Positions 1 through 13,203 of a DNA stretch of 64,000 nucleotides are shown here, piece after piece. Position 1 is the first letter of the stretch. The number at the start of each line of letters is the position of its first letter. The notes under the pieces are model-generated. The model had not been told where the DNA came from. It did no database searches and saw nothing but the letters and a program-made list of their open reading frames with translations. Origin of the DNA: Hymenopellis radicata (taxonomy: Eukaryota; Basidiomycota; Agaricomycetes; Agaricales; Physalacriaceae). The translations under genes and the position numbers were made by a program. The stretch lies in NCBI GenBank assembly GCA_015501595.1, contig JADNRX010000112.1:62001-126000 (forward strand), in the 5' to 3' direction.

Positions 1-31
1 CTCTATTTAATGTCCAAGTACATCCACGAAA

Positions 32-1629
32 TCATACAACCGGAGCACGCAAATACTTCCTACTATACATGGAATCCACACTATCGAGGTAGTACGCACC
101 CGGCCAAATATTCTCCACCAAACCCTCCGGAGTATACGAAACCCTACTATGGTTCTTTTCCCTTAGCTATCAAGTACATCAGCCATCTACACCCAGCCAA
201 AAACAAGAACATAACACACCGCAAGCGCATCAACGAAATCCTGACAAGGCACAACCTTCATCTTTGCTAACCGACCAAGGAGATCCAGCTTCTCCCGGAT
301 TTCAGAGGTATCGCCCTTGACACGCGCAGTCCAGAACGACGAGGCGCTTCCGCCGCCAAACGCAAAGAAGCTCACACGCTTGTTCAGCAGCGTCGCGGGC
401 TCCACGGTAGACAGCAACGATGCAAGGCACCCGTACAGGGACGCAGTGTACATATTACCGAGGCGGCGCGAGCACGCCATGGCGGGTCTACCTTCTCCTC
501 GAAGCAGCCCTTCACAGCGTCGATGAAGGTCTTCTCGACGTCCTTGTCTACCAGCGAGGCGGCCTGAGAGAGGGAGAGGAAAGATTCGCGGTTGGGGATG
601 TTAGCGTATTGAGGCGCGGAAGGGTTGGACAAGAAGTCGTTGTAAGCCATGCGAGCATGTCCCTTGACAGCTAGCTTGCCGTAGGGGCTGTGGAACAGGG
701 CGTAGTCTACGCTGTCCAGCGAGAACGAGTACTGCTCGCCAGTCTTCGGCTCAGGAGTCCTGTCAGTTCGCTGCCTGAACGCGGTGTACGCATGGTCGAG
801 GGCAGAAAGGTAGGTGACGATAGAGAGTGCGCCTTCAACCTTGGGGTATTCCGAAGACAGATTAGGCTTATAAAAGTCGTACGTGTTGGCCATGTAGGTT
901 CCGTGTATGGCTGTACGTGAACGTGTGAGGTGTATTACTTACACATTGAACATGCAGTAGAGCTTACGTTCAAACACGACGGGGGCGTTGGGGCCAATGA
1001 GGAGCGCGACGGCACCAGCACCACCAGCTGGACGCGCCGCGCCCTCAGCGTAGACGGCAATGTCACCAGCAACAACGATGGCGTTACGGCCGTCCCAAGA
1101 ACTGGACTCGACCCAGTTAATGGCGTTGAAGAGGGCGGCTGTGGAACCGTAACAGGCGTGCTTGGAGTCGATACCCTCAATGTCGAAGTTGCCAGACTCT
1201 GCGAAGAGGTCCATGAGATGCGTCTTGACGGACTTGGACTTGTCAATCATCGTTTCCGTCCCGACATCAATTCGACCGATTGATTTGGGGTCGATGTTGT
1301 ATTTATCGAGAAGACCAGAGACAGCTGCAAATGACTGTGAGGGCGCTGCTATCGATGGTAACGCAGGCGCATACCGTTCAGCGCGAACGAGTTGATGTCC
1401 TCCCGGTCGTCCGGCCAGGCCATGTATTCCTGGCCAAGACCGATGGTGTATTTTCCCTTGGAGACGCCGTCAAACTCTTCGAGGGCAGATTGCGAAATGC
1501 ACTAGACCAAGATCAGTCAAGAGAATGCGAAAACAACAAGGCTAGGCGCACTCGAAGGGGGAAGTCGGCCTCCACGGCAAGGACACCGACATCCTTGGGG
1601 CGGGTGGTCGAGGCATCACAGGCAGACAT
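32..1629 (-). CDS. Hydroxymethylglutaryl-CoA synthase (one apparent frameshift)
   Basis: Condenses acetyl-CoA with acetoacetyl-CoA to HMG-CoA, the second step of the mevalonate pathway that feeds sterols and isoprenoids. Five exons read on the minus strand: 1552-1629, 1375-1501, 968-1324, 220-910 and 32-166. The product starts [20 protein letters not shown] and ends KYLRAPVV. The catalytic glutamate lies in DVGTET, the acyl-accepting cysteine in KHACYGST and the histidine in FHSPYGKLA. The C-terminal half carries [12 protein letters not shown] and [15 protein letters not shown]. All exons join in phase except inside exon 4 near 485-492. There VDP and AMACSRR fall in different frames because one base is missing from a C run, which the exon lengths confirm. 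With that base restored the length would be about 462 aa, normal for the family. Without it the enzyme loses its C-terminal third. Family assignment is secure; whether the copy is active is not. Confidence 0.92.
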
Positions 1630-3770
1630 GGCGATGATGGCGGTGAGTGGGGATGGAGGCTACAGAACAAGACGCGGGGTTCTTATAGCAAAACAGAAAA
1701 TAAGAATGGTGCCAGAATTCGATAAATGGGTAGTTCTAAATATTGTCATGGTCTGATTCGTCCCGTCGCCGTATGGGACACTCAGATTAGAATCAATCGC
1801 GCCAACGAGAGGAAAAAATGCTCCTGTAGCATACAGTCCGGCAGCGTGCGGCGAATACATCAAAGGCGATGAGGAGTCTTTGACGCGTCGTGCCGCGACG
1901 CATATTAGTGGAGGATACAGAGACGCTGTCGCCGATGATAGAGGAAGGGGCGACGGTGCTGGATCCGAGGGAAAGGGGGAGCGAGGGTATAGTCAAACCA
2001 CTGGCAAAGTCTGTGCACTCTGAGAGATACGAGGAGGCAGCGAGTACGCTGCGAGATGGGTCCGTACCGGTTACTTGCTCTATATCTACTCCGTCCTGAC
2101 GACCGAGACAGGCGGGGATCGGCCTGAGGTAGGAAACGGCCCAATATGCACCTATGGAGCGAGATGATGTACTGGGAACATTGGCGCAGACGCTCACGAA
2201 TGCAAGTCACCTGGAAACAGAGGGCTAGGCAAATCGATTACAATGCACGAAAGGAACGCACCGGTACATAAGCCTTGCTCCAATCATGAAATTACCGAAC
2301 AATTCAGATAAGGAAACGCACGTCACAGTAAGACGAAAGACAATTATACTTAATTCATGAGGAGGGCAGAAACCTGGCAGAAACGGAGGGCCGTGATGAT
2401 CATTGATGGCAGGAGGAAACTTTGCTCGATCAGGCACAGAAAACATCTCTCCTCTTTCTACCATCGACAATCGCATCGCCGACTTCGCCCTCCCAAATTT
2501 CCGCGCCTTTGTGACTGGCCTACATCCGACCTGCTTTGGTCTCATAACAGACTAATGGCGGCGACGAACTACGTGCGCAAGCGCTATCCCTTCCTACCAG
2601 CAATTTTATCTTCGCGGCTTCCCACGCCGAGAGCCTTATCGTCACTCCTTACCAAATTCCTCAATACGGGCCGCCACATCCAAGTCACGCTGAAATGGCA
2701 GGATAAACGTGGATTCAAAGCAAGGTAGAATAATGCAAACCTGAAACGAGATCCGTGCATCACTATAAATCCTTGTCCTTGTCTAGGATTTATGCTGGCT
2801 CATGCGGCGGGTTTGCTGTGGTTCGTCCTTGTCTTTCTGGTGGGCTAATTATCGTTCTTCTGTTCTGTCCTCGTCGTCGTGGACTTTGCCCACCAAGTAT
2901 CGATGCTCTTTATTTTGCAGTTACGTGACGTACATCATGTGCCGTGACAAGCCTGAACGAAGGAGAACCTTGAAACGTTTCTCAGTTTTCTCCGGGGATC
3001 CTTGAAAGCTTGACGGCTTAAGGGTGCTACATGGCGCCTCACTGAACACGAGTTACCGCAGCACGCAGCGCAGTGATTCTGAAGCGGGTGAGTCTTAAGT
3101 ACCTTGTCCTCCGTCGTATGACCGCAAGTGAGGTTAGCTGCTCCAAAGGCCAAGATTTTGAACTCGTTCCGGCTTAATCAACTTTCAGGAAGCACTCCAC
3201 GATCAACATGCCGAGTGCCACACGTTGTTCATGGGGTGCATATTCGAGTCATTAGAAGCAGCGACTTGGTGCTAGAAGTTGTCAGTCGGAGAGACGGAGA
3301 CAGCGTTCCGGAATTATTCACCGGATAGTACAATAAAACACGTCCTTCTCGAGTTAACCTCGCAATCGAGGGCTTCCAAGGATATTATCTCGGGAAGGGG
3401 GTCGAGGCCAGACGCGATCGCGAGATCGTAGAAGGTCAACAAGGTAAGGGGTGTTCCGCCCTTCGATCTCAGGCATGGGCGGATTCCAGTGGCAGATTGT
3501 CCTCTTCAGTAAAGTGTTGAGTGCGTGAGACCTAGCCGCACTCCAGGCGATGCTATCCAAGGGAACCAAGACGTGCGGTATAATCGCTGTTGGAACAAAG
3601 TCACGGTGCTTTACTAGCTTGAGTGAAGAGATGACGAGGCCGGGAGCAATAGTCCGATCCTGTCCCGATCACAAAGGCCCTCTTTTGGGTCTCCTTTAAA
3701 CTCCCATGACCCATCATGCAATTGTTTCCTTGCTTCTTTGCTATCTGTGTACACGACACCAACGACGGCC
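1630..3770. other. Intergenic, no gene recognised
   Basis: About 2.1 kb between the HMG-CoA synthase start and the next gene. Several ORFs of 65-135 codons exist on both strands, the longest on minus at 1793-2197, but none shows a recognisable domain, convincing splice structure or low-complexity pattern typical of a real fungal protein. I see no transposon ends. Confidence 0.4.
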
Positions 3771-4480
3771 ATGTCCAAAATTCGCTTTGCGCCTCTCCCA
3801 GACCGCAAGACTGCTGCCGCCGGCTGCGACGCTCCTGATCCACTCCTTTTGAGCCCAGAGACGGAACGAAAACCAAGCACTCGCTCGTCGAGGAGGGCGT
3901 CGTCCCCCATTGGTACCCTATTCCCGTCTTTTAGTCCAGACGCCCCATCTTCAATGAAGACACAGTTTCTACAAGTCTTCCGTTCGCCGGTGAAAGAGGT
4001 CAGTGGTTGTTGAGTCAAAACGCTTGCACAGCAGTACTCAGGACCTTTCAGGAAACTCGAGGGCGCACCAGCTCCCTTGATTCTAGTCCCACAACTGAAC
4101 CTAAACCCCCTAAAGCACCCAAACGACGTGCACCTTCACCCCCGCCGGAGGGATTACTGGCCTCAGTCCACTCGTCACGGACACCCAACCACCGCCTGCT
4201 CAACGGGCGCGTATACGGAAAGAGAAATGATGTCACCGACGCTGAGCCTACCTTTGTAGAGTGGGGGTATGGCGGCATGGGCAGCGTCAAGAGCCAGCGC
4301 GAAGTCGGTGGGAGAATGTGGCGCAGAGTGGCGAGCGAATCTGGTATGGGTGGGGACGCTGAGGACGAGGACGACGGCAGCGGCATGAGCTGGGTCAGAC
4401 GACGGAAAGAGGCGCGCCAGCGACGTCTGAGCGAAATAATAAAGCCTCCCACGGACAACTTTCCAGAAGACAAGGCATGA
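3771..4480 (+). CDS. Hypothetical basic, Ser/Pro-rich protein
   Basis: Two exons, 3771-3998 and 4052-4480, join in frame across a 53-bp GT-AG intron to give about 218 aa. The first exon begins MSKIRFAPLPDRK and is rich in Ser, Pro and Arg. The second holds a basic KPPKAPKRRAPSPPPEG stretch, then an acidic DAEDEDDGSG run followed by MSWVRRRKEARQRR. No catalytic domain is visible; the composition suggests a mostly disordered, perhaps nuclear, protein. A 134-codon ORF on the opposite strand (3614-4018) has no intron logic and is treated as a shadow. Gene-level confidence rests on the clean splice junction and on the charged C-terminus, which looks like a conserved tail rather than random sequence. 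Confidence 0.6.
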
Positions 4481-5397
4481 ACTCGACGTATAATTCAGTG
4501 TAATTATAGCATTATCAATGACTTGCAGTACATATACCACGGCCCTTGGACCCGACCTGTTTTCCATCTTCTCGAGTTCTTGAACCTTCACGACCCCGTC
4601 ATGAATTCGACATCTAGTGAATGTCCTACTCATCATGTGCATAATTCAAAGCATCAGTGGCGCAAACGTCATGGACCAATTGTGGCGCATGATATCCGTT
4701 TGTCACCGCGACAGTTTAGGAAGTAGGCTGTAAAACATATAATTGAGTAGAAGTAGCCTACCACCTCTTCATAATGCGATTCATACTGAAGTTATAATGG
4801 TTGAGACTTGCTTCCGGGTAGTTCGTAAGTAGAAAGGAGCTGCGGACACACGAAACGCGATAGAGGCGTCGAATCTATCTTTCGAAGGTCCGGCCAATAA
4901 ACGGACATGAAGCGACTCAATACTGATATTGGAATACAGCCGCAGGTCTCGGGTCCAGAAGTTGATCGCTCGTTCTCGCTCTGCATAAACAGACGAGTGA
5001 TTGAGGATAGCTACAGTTTTGAAAAAAAGAACAGTTTGAGAGAACATTCCCCAAGTGGGCATATTGAAGGGTGTCACAGCTCCAGAAGGCAGAGTAAGTC
5101 GCTGTAGCCATGTTGAGGGGAACCTTGAGCAAGTTTAAGGAATGGTCTGGTAATGGTTGAAAGGAAACACGGACCGGCTGATCGGACCGAATTCCCGCAT
5201 CTCTTCTTGTACCGCCACAATACCTCCGTAGCGATGCAACGTTGAGAGCTATTTCTCCAGACTACATGTCAGTATCTATCCCATACCAGAGCCTTATCCT
5301 CCACGTTGCAAATACCCTCTTTGGCTTGAAGCGCGACACTAGCACGCGATGAACTTTGGCGAGTGTTATTTGTTCCTGAGACTCAGGCTGGCCGGGT
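4481..5397. other. Intergenic, nothing recognised
   Basis: Short ORFs only; no domain, repeat or RNA gene could be supported here. Confidence 0.4.
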
Positions 5398-6650
<1,253 letters not shown>

Positions 6651-7279
6651 ATTTCTCTCCAGACATCATTTGTGCGGTCCGGGCAGGTGCAGTTCAGGTC
6701 AATCGTTCAGTACACAGATTGATCATGAGCGAGGATTACCAAGAGAGGTTAATCCCTTGAGTCACATCCGTATTTCCGACTGACTTCCGAAAAGAGAATA
6801 TCCGTCTTCCACGTGGGTTGCCAGTTGAAACGTTGAACGTTAACGTTGACCTCCAACAAGGATCATGATGCTACTCTAGCCTCTTCAAACATAGCTGAAG
6901 GCTAACAATGGCAGAGACGCAGTTGTTACCACGTTCCAGCGTCATCACAATACTGATGGTTATCGGTTTCCTTTTTGACGGAAACGACCATGCGCGGCCG
7001 TGATACTTTCTGTTCAGTACGTATCCTCTTCTCTCCTCTTTCCTTGGGCTAAAGAATGAGCAGTTTACTGGGGTTGTTATTACTATTGCGAAGAGGTCAT
7101 CCGGATTGTTTCAAAGACTTAGATGCGCGTGGCTTTCTCCCGCAGAACGACCCGCTCATGCCATCGGATAGGATTCTGGAGCGACTGAAATACACGGCAG
7201 ACGACGTTAAAGGGTCTCAAGATCTCGTGTTACTCGTTCCCAAGAAAGAGGATGGCGAACTAGACATTATGGATTACGA

Positions 7280-8314
7280 TGGGCCCAGTGCGTGATTTCT
7301 CCTTCTCTTTCTACTTGATCCGCTTAAATATGATGGACAGAACCGACTGTGTTTTCGGACTCTACGTGGCGGCAGTTGTCAACTTCACTATCGGCGACTG
7401 TCCCGATCTCAGCGAGTTCAAAGTTGTCTTCCCGACGATCCCGACGCCGAGGACGTGGACGTCTCGATGTTCAACGGATACAACAAGTTCTACATCTTCT
7501 TATACGCGTATCGCATCCTCATCGGGCGCTTTCCGGAGCTAGACCCCTACATGATATACGCAATGCTCGCCAGCCCTCGGGGGTTGGTGCACAGATGAAG
7601 AATATTCTAACATCGCGGACCGGTATGCGTGCTGGTTGCTAGTCGCGGACGTTGACGAGAACGACATAGAAATGCCTGAAGACGACGGCTATGACAACCT
7701 TGGAAATTTGGAATACTTCTGGTTCAAGTTGTTATCTGCCGAGGACATGAGTGAGGACGAGATCGTCCGCGAAGGCGTGGTTCGGAAAGGGAAGACTATA
7801 TCATTTTGCGCGTGCAGACCTGTAAGCCTAGCTCCTGGCTCTTAATTTCTTTGCTGACCCACGCACCGACAGTTTTCCCAAGTCAGAACCCCTCGCATCG
7901 TTTCCAGCTGGACAGTCCGACACCTTGTTCTCCAAATTGCCGTTCGACGTCCTCGATTATCTCTGCGTCACGTACCTCAGCATTAGGGAGGCCTCCTCTC
8001 TCCTTTGCCTTAACCGTTCCCTGCGCGCCGCTCTTATTCCCTTCGTTAACACTTTCGCCCACAAGGCTATTGCTCGACATCATCCATATTGGCTGCCCAT
8101 CGTCGCGCCGTGTCTCAGAGGAGACGAAGAACAGCTCCGTTGGGAGCGGATGTGGGCGGGACTCGGCGGTGAAGTCCCCTGGGCGCCGTACGCGAGAGAA
8201 TGCGCAAAGAGCCCGGGAATGAGAAATCGGCAGCGAATTTGGGGGATGGCGGAGAGATTTAGGAACCGAGTGAAGGAGAAAGGGTGGTTAGACGGGAGGA
8301 CATCGATTTGGTAA
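7280..8314 (+). pseudogene. F-box family protein, probably frameshifted
   Basis: Segments in order: VFSDSTWRQL near 7350, DLSEFKVVFP near 7410, DDPDAEDVDVSMFNGYNKFY near 7440-7500 followed by FLYAYRILIGRFPELDP, then ADVDENDIEMPEDDGYDNLG at about 7640-7700. An F-box follows at 7925-8060 (FSKLPFDVLDYLCVTYLSI), and the C-terminus has RNRQRIWGMAERF. F-box proteins recruit substrates to SCF ubiquitin ligases through SKP1, and this acidic-region plus LP-type F-box layout is common in agaricomycete expansions. The first three segments lie in three different frames within about 120 bp with no obvious introns between them, so the 5' half looks mutated. The F-box exon itself is open. A further ORF at 7056-7295 (NDPLMPSDRILERLKY) may be an upstream exon. 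Confidence 0.55.
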
Positions 8315-9017
8315 GTCGTCTGGTGTACGTAGGCGCCGCTTTTCGGGAGCAATTAACATTGAGCTATCTCCAAGGTTGTTCGGTGCCACGATGTTGAACG
8401 CGCAGATGCTCAAGGCTCGGGGAACGAGGGCCTCAGAGCATCTGCCAGGCCAAGCCTAAGGGACAGACGACCTTCTCTGATCGTGTAGATAGAACATGTC
8501 TTTCTTTGGGGATTCTCCATTAGGAAGTCGCGCGTCGTGTTCGCTGATCGCTCGCTCGTTTTCCTTCCCATCCTCCAACTCCCTCTCTGTCTGGATCCGT
8601 GTTCAGGTCCGGGTCAACCTTCCACCCGAGTCCTGGCTGCCCGTGACGTCTCGGTTTCCCCCCTCACATGCTGGTGTGGCGCCCCCCCGGAAACCGTTTC
8701 GTCTGCTGTCCCCCCCCGGACCTCACCCCAAACCACCCGGTATCACTGATACCGGTGCTTTGTCTCCTCATCGCGCACATCGTCACTTAGCTTGGCCGTG
8801 AATTCGATGGATTGTATGTACGCACGCTCTCGACACCCAACGTGAGTTGCGTGGAAACGCCACCCCCGGTTACACCGCTCAGAAGGGTCCGCAATACTGC
8901 GCGTAGCAGTCATATGGTGTCAATTGCCTTCTCCCATACGAGCTGCCAGTCATTTTGCATAAGTTCCTGGTCCCTGAGAAGGAACCGCGGGTGGGCTTTG
9001 CACAACGTCCTAAGCGG
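8315..9017. other. Intergenic upstream of P450
   Basis: C- and T-rich stretches (8530-8760, several runs of six or more C) and no supported gene. It contains the promoter of the P450 that follows. Confidence 0.4.
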
Positions 9018-9024
9018 TATAAAT
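9018..9024 (+). promoter_or_regulatory. Candidate TATA box of the P450 gene
   Basis: TATAAAT lies 31 bp before the chosen P450 start codon. The position is close to a start but still plausible for a fungal core promoter with a short leader. Assigned by sequence only. Confidence 0.4.
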
Positions 9025-9054
9025 TTTGACATACCAGTTGTAACCTCCCACCAA

Positions 9055-11132
9055 ATGCCCTACGGTGTACCATCCCTCTGGCCTTTGGCACCTATCGTCG
9101 CTCTCCTCTGTTTATTCTCACAATGGATGACTGCATCGCGATCGCGCCTTCCTCCTGGTCCTCCTCGATATCCATTCATCGGCAACCTACGTTTCGTCAT
9201 GGCGAACAAGTCCATACTGAGTGAGCGCGCTCTTAGAGGGGAGCTGCTGCACAACTGGGCTAAAGCTTACGGCGAGTTTGAATGGCTTCCATTTACTGGC
9301 GGCCCATTGACTGTATTTAGGCGACGTGATGTATCTTGAAGTCCTAGGACACAAGATACTCATCCTGGACTCTGTACGGGCCGCCAAAGACCTTCTCGAT
9401 GACAAGAGTCTCAAGTATAGCGATCGACCGAGGGTGGCAATTCTTGATATGTGACCACATCGTCTCCAGTTACCAATAGTCGTTCCGGATCTGACTCACT
9501 GATAGGATAGGCTGGGAGAAAGTCCTCGGGATGCTTCCGTACGGGCCAGATCTGCACATAGAACGGGGGATGGTACAGCGTTTTCTCAGCCGGCAGGCTT
9601 GTGCAGAGTTCGAGTCTGTATACGCACGGGAGGCTCTCAAGCTAATTGGCGTGTTACTGAAAGGACCTGAAGAAGAACGTTACATGGCCTTGAAGCGGTT
9701 AGTCGTGGGTCGTCGTTGAAGCGATTCCGTTACTACAAAAGGTTCTTGCAGATATGTGGTTTCCGTGACTATGCGTGTCCTGTATGGACATGAACTTGGA
9801 CCGTCAGATGACCATTTCGTATCGCTTGGACTTCTCGACGAGTTACTGGAGGTCATACAGCAGGCCGACTCATTCGTCGCCGATTGCTTTCCTGGTCGTA
9901 AGTATTCCCTTCTCCTCAGACGTTACAGTTACTTTACAGAACACGCGCAGTTGCCCGTCTACTCACAAGATTGTTTCCCAACTCGGCCTACGGGAGAGGC
10001 ATAGCTCGCGGAGCGCGCATCACGAAAAGCATGCTCAACGACCCGCTGAATGCCACCGGAAACTACACAGAAACAAGAGGACCACCATCCTTTGTGGAAA
10101 CATTTTTCTCCAATCCTGAATCACGATCAACGGAGGAATGGACCCAGCATGTCAAAAATGTTGCGGGTATAAGCTTCTGGGGGGCTTGTGAGACGGTAGC
10201 TAATCCAAAGTTGTGATCGCGCTCGACTGCTCATGAAGTATTATAGGTTTCCGGAACACTCATTGCATTCGTTTTCGCTATGGTAGCACATCCCGAGATT
10301 CAGCGTAAAGCACAGGAGGAGATTGATCGCGTAGTCGGTCGCGAACGACTGCCACAGCTGAGTGATCGTCCGAGCTTACCTTACATCGAAGCTATCTTGC
10401 GCGAAACGCTGCGGTTTGTGTTTATCTAATATGCCATTATGAGAAATGTTGACCGCTGACTTCCAGGTGGCAACCAGTTGCGCCAGTCGGTATGATCTCA
10501 GTCTCCTAAGTCTATCCACAGTGTCACCAACAAGGAGGTTAGGTGTTCCTCATGTATCAACGGAGGATGATATCTATCGCGGGATGCTCATTCCGAAGGG
10601 CACTATGGTCATTGCCAATATCAAGTGTGTTCTCTTCCGGAATCACTGGAACATCCTAATACTGTCCTAGAGGAATGACACTGGATGAAACTGTGTATCA
10701 CGAACCGTATCGTTTTGATCCAGAACGCTTCCTCTCAAAGGCCGATGGTGGCAGAGAAGAGCCATTCATCCAGCCGTATGGTTTCGGCCGAAGGTGAGCA
10801 TTACTACGCCACCCGTCTGGCGGCGGCAGCGGCAGCGGCGATGAACGTATTCCCGCAGGATATGTCCAGGTCGCTTCTTTGCGGACAGCAGCCTCTGGAT
10901 CGCTGTTACAATGCTGTTGGCTACGTGCGAGCTGCGGTGCGCTGTCAATGAAGACGGGGAAGAAATGATTCCCGATATTGGGTTTACTCACAGTGTTGCT
11001 GTGTACGTAGAGGTTCCCTGAATTTGTACTTGCGCTCACAGTGATTATGACAGTACTTTGAAGCCTTTCCCCTTCTCGGTGTCACCTCGGACAGCAAATA
11101 TCCTCGAACTAGTAGACCAGGTGGAAAAATAG
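9055..11132 (+). CDS. Cytochrome P450 monooxygenase
   Basis: Haem-thiolate monooxygenase, presumably anchored in the ER. Eleven exons give an unbroken 519-aa reading: 9055-9271, 9321-9450, 9506-9697, 9752-9897, 9951-10195, 10247-10413, 10467-10489, 10543-10624, 10671-10793, 10859-11002 and 11042-11132. The N-terminus has a hydrophobic anchor ([15 protein letters not shown]) and the proline hinge [14 protein letters not shown]. The I-helix region reads [13 protein letters not shown], so the usual AGxDT is altered to GACET. The K-helix ExxR is ETLR, the PERF motif is DPERF, and the haem loop is [13 protein letters not shown] with the ligand cysteine in exon 10. Intron 1 starts with GC rather than GT. 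Length and order are normal for fungal microsomal P450s. The substrate cannot be told; a GMC oxidase lies just downstream on the same strand. Confidence 0.92.
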
Positions 11133-13146
11133 TAAGAGAATACTATACGACATATTATCGGTTGTAGAATGTCACTCCAAAGGAGGTTGACTCATTGGGT
11201 TGACTCAAACAATATTCGCAGTGATATCAACGTATGGCCTCTCAATCTTCTTCTGTACTCGTCGTTTGCTCCAGATCCTTCGCTCCTCACATATTCACAT
11301 CTCGTCTTACTACCGAATCATACTTCCCATCCTCGATATTCAAGCTGACCATGATCCCGTGGCGGCAGATATGCCTGCATGATCTCCTTTGTTCACCACC
11401 ATCACCACTTCCAATGACGAAACTCGGTATTTTCGGATCTACTTCTTTCTCCCTTCTTAATTGTTTCAACACTCATGGCTAAATGTTCGCTCTCTCTGGA
11501 TGACACCCTCAGGACTCTGGTCAAGTTGACCACGACGAACGGTGTGCATTCGCACATCTGGATGAGCATCTGGAGAATGACTTGCATACCTGTCGTGTAT
11601 TAATTCCCGCTGATACATTTCTTATTAATGTCCTCCTCGGCCTCCTGGAAGATTTGGACTCCACGACGCGGCCATCATCAAATCTGTTCTCACCAATCCG
11701 AGCTATGTATCTGCACGGACGAGATTTAGCAGTCTTTACCACCTCGCGAACGACCAGAACGAAAGTGTTCTGAACGAAGAAATCGTAGCTTTAACCTGAC
11801 ATCAACCGCTCTTGGGATAAGGTCACCAGCGCGGCTTCTTGGAGGCGTACACCCAACCAGGGAATGTCATCAACGGGGAATGTCATCAACCTGGGCGAGC
11901 TTTAACGATACTTGACAGCTGGAGGAAAGCGGAGGCTTACGGCTGAAGCATCATCTGGTTTCTTTAGCGAATCTCTCGGAGGCTGCGGCGACCACAGAAA
12001 GACTTGATCTTTGGAAATCGACGACTCCTTTCCGCGTTCTTGAAAGCATTTATATCATATTCGGAGAGGCCAAGTATCCTCCCGCATTGCTAAACGCACG
12101 TCAAGCAACATGTATCGAGGGACACTGCGTTCATCAAGCATACAATGTCTCAGGGGTCTGTTCTTTCTAGCACCATACAGCACCCGTTAGCTCCTCAATT
12201 CAGACAGAACATATCGCGAAGGAATAGATATCCGTTGCTACGGAGATGATAGTCAGATGAGTGGTATCATCTGTTCAACGGTCACCGACGTATATGACAT
12301 TCGAAGCAAGGAGAACATACTAGATTGTATGATACAGATCCGGCCTTTACAGCTTCGGCCCTGGTTTCTTCAAGGCCTCAAATCGAGGTGCTCTTTTCTC
12401 CATCATTGCGGTACGAATTTCCGCCAAGTCCTGAGTGATCGTTGAGATCGGCATGGCTGGGGCAAGAGGTCGACGGATCAACTCACGTTCGTTTGCAGAG
12501 CAGCCGAGTTCCAAATCGCAGCGTAGTCCAAGCTTTGCGCGATACTAAGGGAGAACGACTTCAAGATGAGGTCGCTCACCTATGATCAATGCCATGCGAT
12601 ATCTGTGCGTCAAGTTGTCAAACAAACGGTCATAGTCAGTCCAAAACCTGTCGTGGCGTGTTAGGTGGGAGTTAGGGAATCGAAGACGCGTAATTACTCC
12701 ATAGAAAACGCATTCACTGGCTTTCTATCAAATGTGATAAATATTCATCAGACCAAGAGGGCTGAATATTGAGATATACCGTGCTAGCTCGACGTGATAA
12801 ACATGAGAAGAGGGTTCCGAGACAATCAACCAATTAGTCGAGAATTCTGAAGCCATTTGAACTTTGAAGTTGGGGAGAAGAAGGGACTCCGGAGCGGCAA
12901 TCGGGTAACATACATCCGGTTGCCGATTACTTACTTGAGCTGGGCACACACGTGGTGCAGAACCGGGAGGTTGTACTAACAATCACCTGGATGCCATTCT
13001 TCTTCTTCATCAGTGAAATACTAGCTGATCGAGTCTGCTGATCGCGCTAACCCCGCAACCGCCACGGACTTCAATGTGGCGGTTATGGCTGACAAGCGCC
13101 CTAGAACCGCCATTCACTCTGCCCCTTTACGTTTGTACGCCATTCG
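11133..13146. other. Intergenic, no convincing gene
   Basis: About 2 kb between the P450 and the GMC oxidase. ORFs are short on both strands and none shows a domain. The sequence ends in the promoter of the next gene. Confidence 0.4.
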
Positions 13147-13155
13147 TATATAAAT
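13147..13155 (+). promoter_or_regulatory. Candidate TATA box of the GMC oxidase
   Basis: TATATAAAT sits 49 bp upstream of the GMC start codon at 13204, a usual distance for a fungal core promoter. Confidence 0.5.
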
Positions 13156-13203
13156 GACCAGTCGTGGAAGGTTATTTGGCAGTAACTGACTTGACCTGCA
13201 ACA

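Noticed and set aside
1793..2197. 134-codon minus ORF as a gene
   Set aside because: No domain, no splice continuation and overlapping open frames on both strands.
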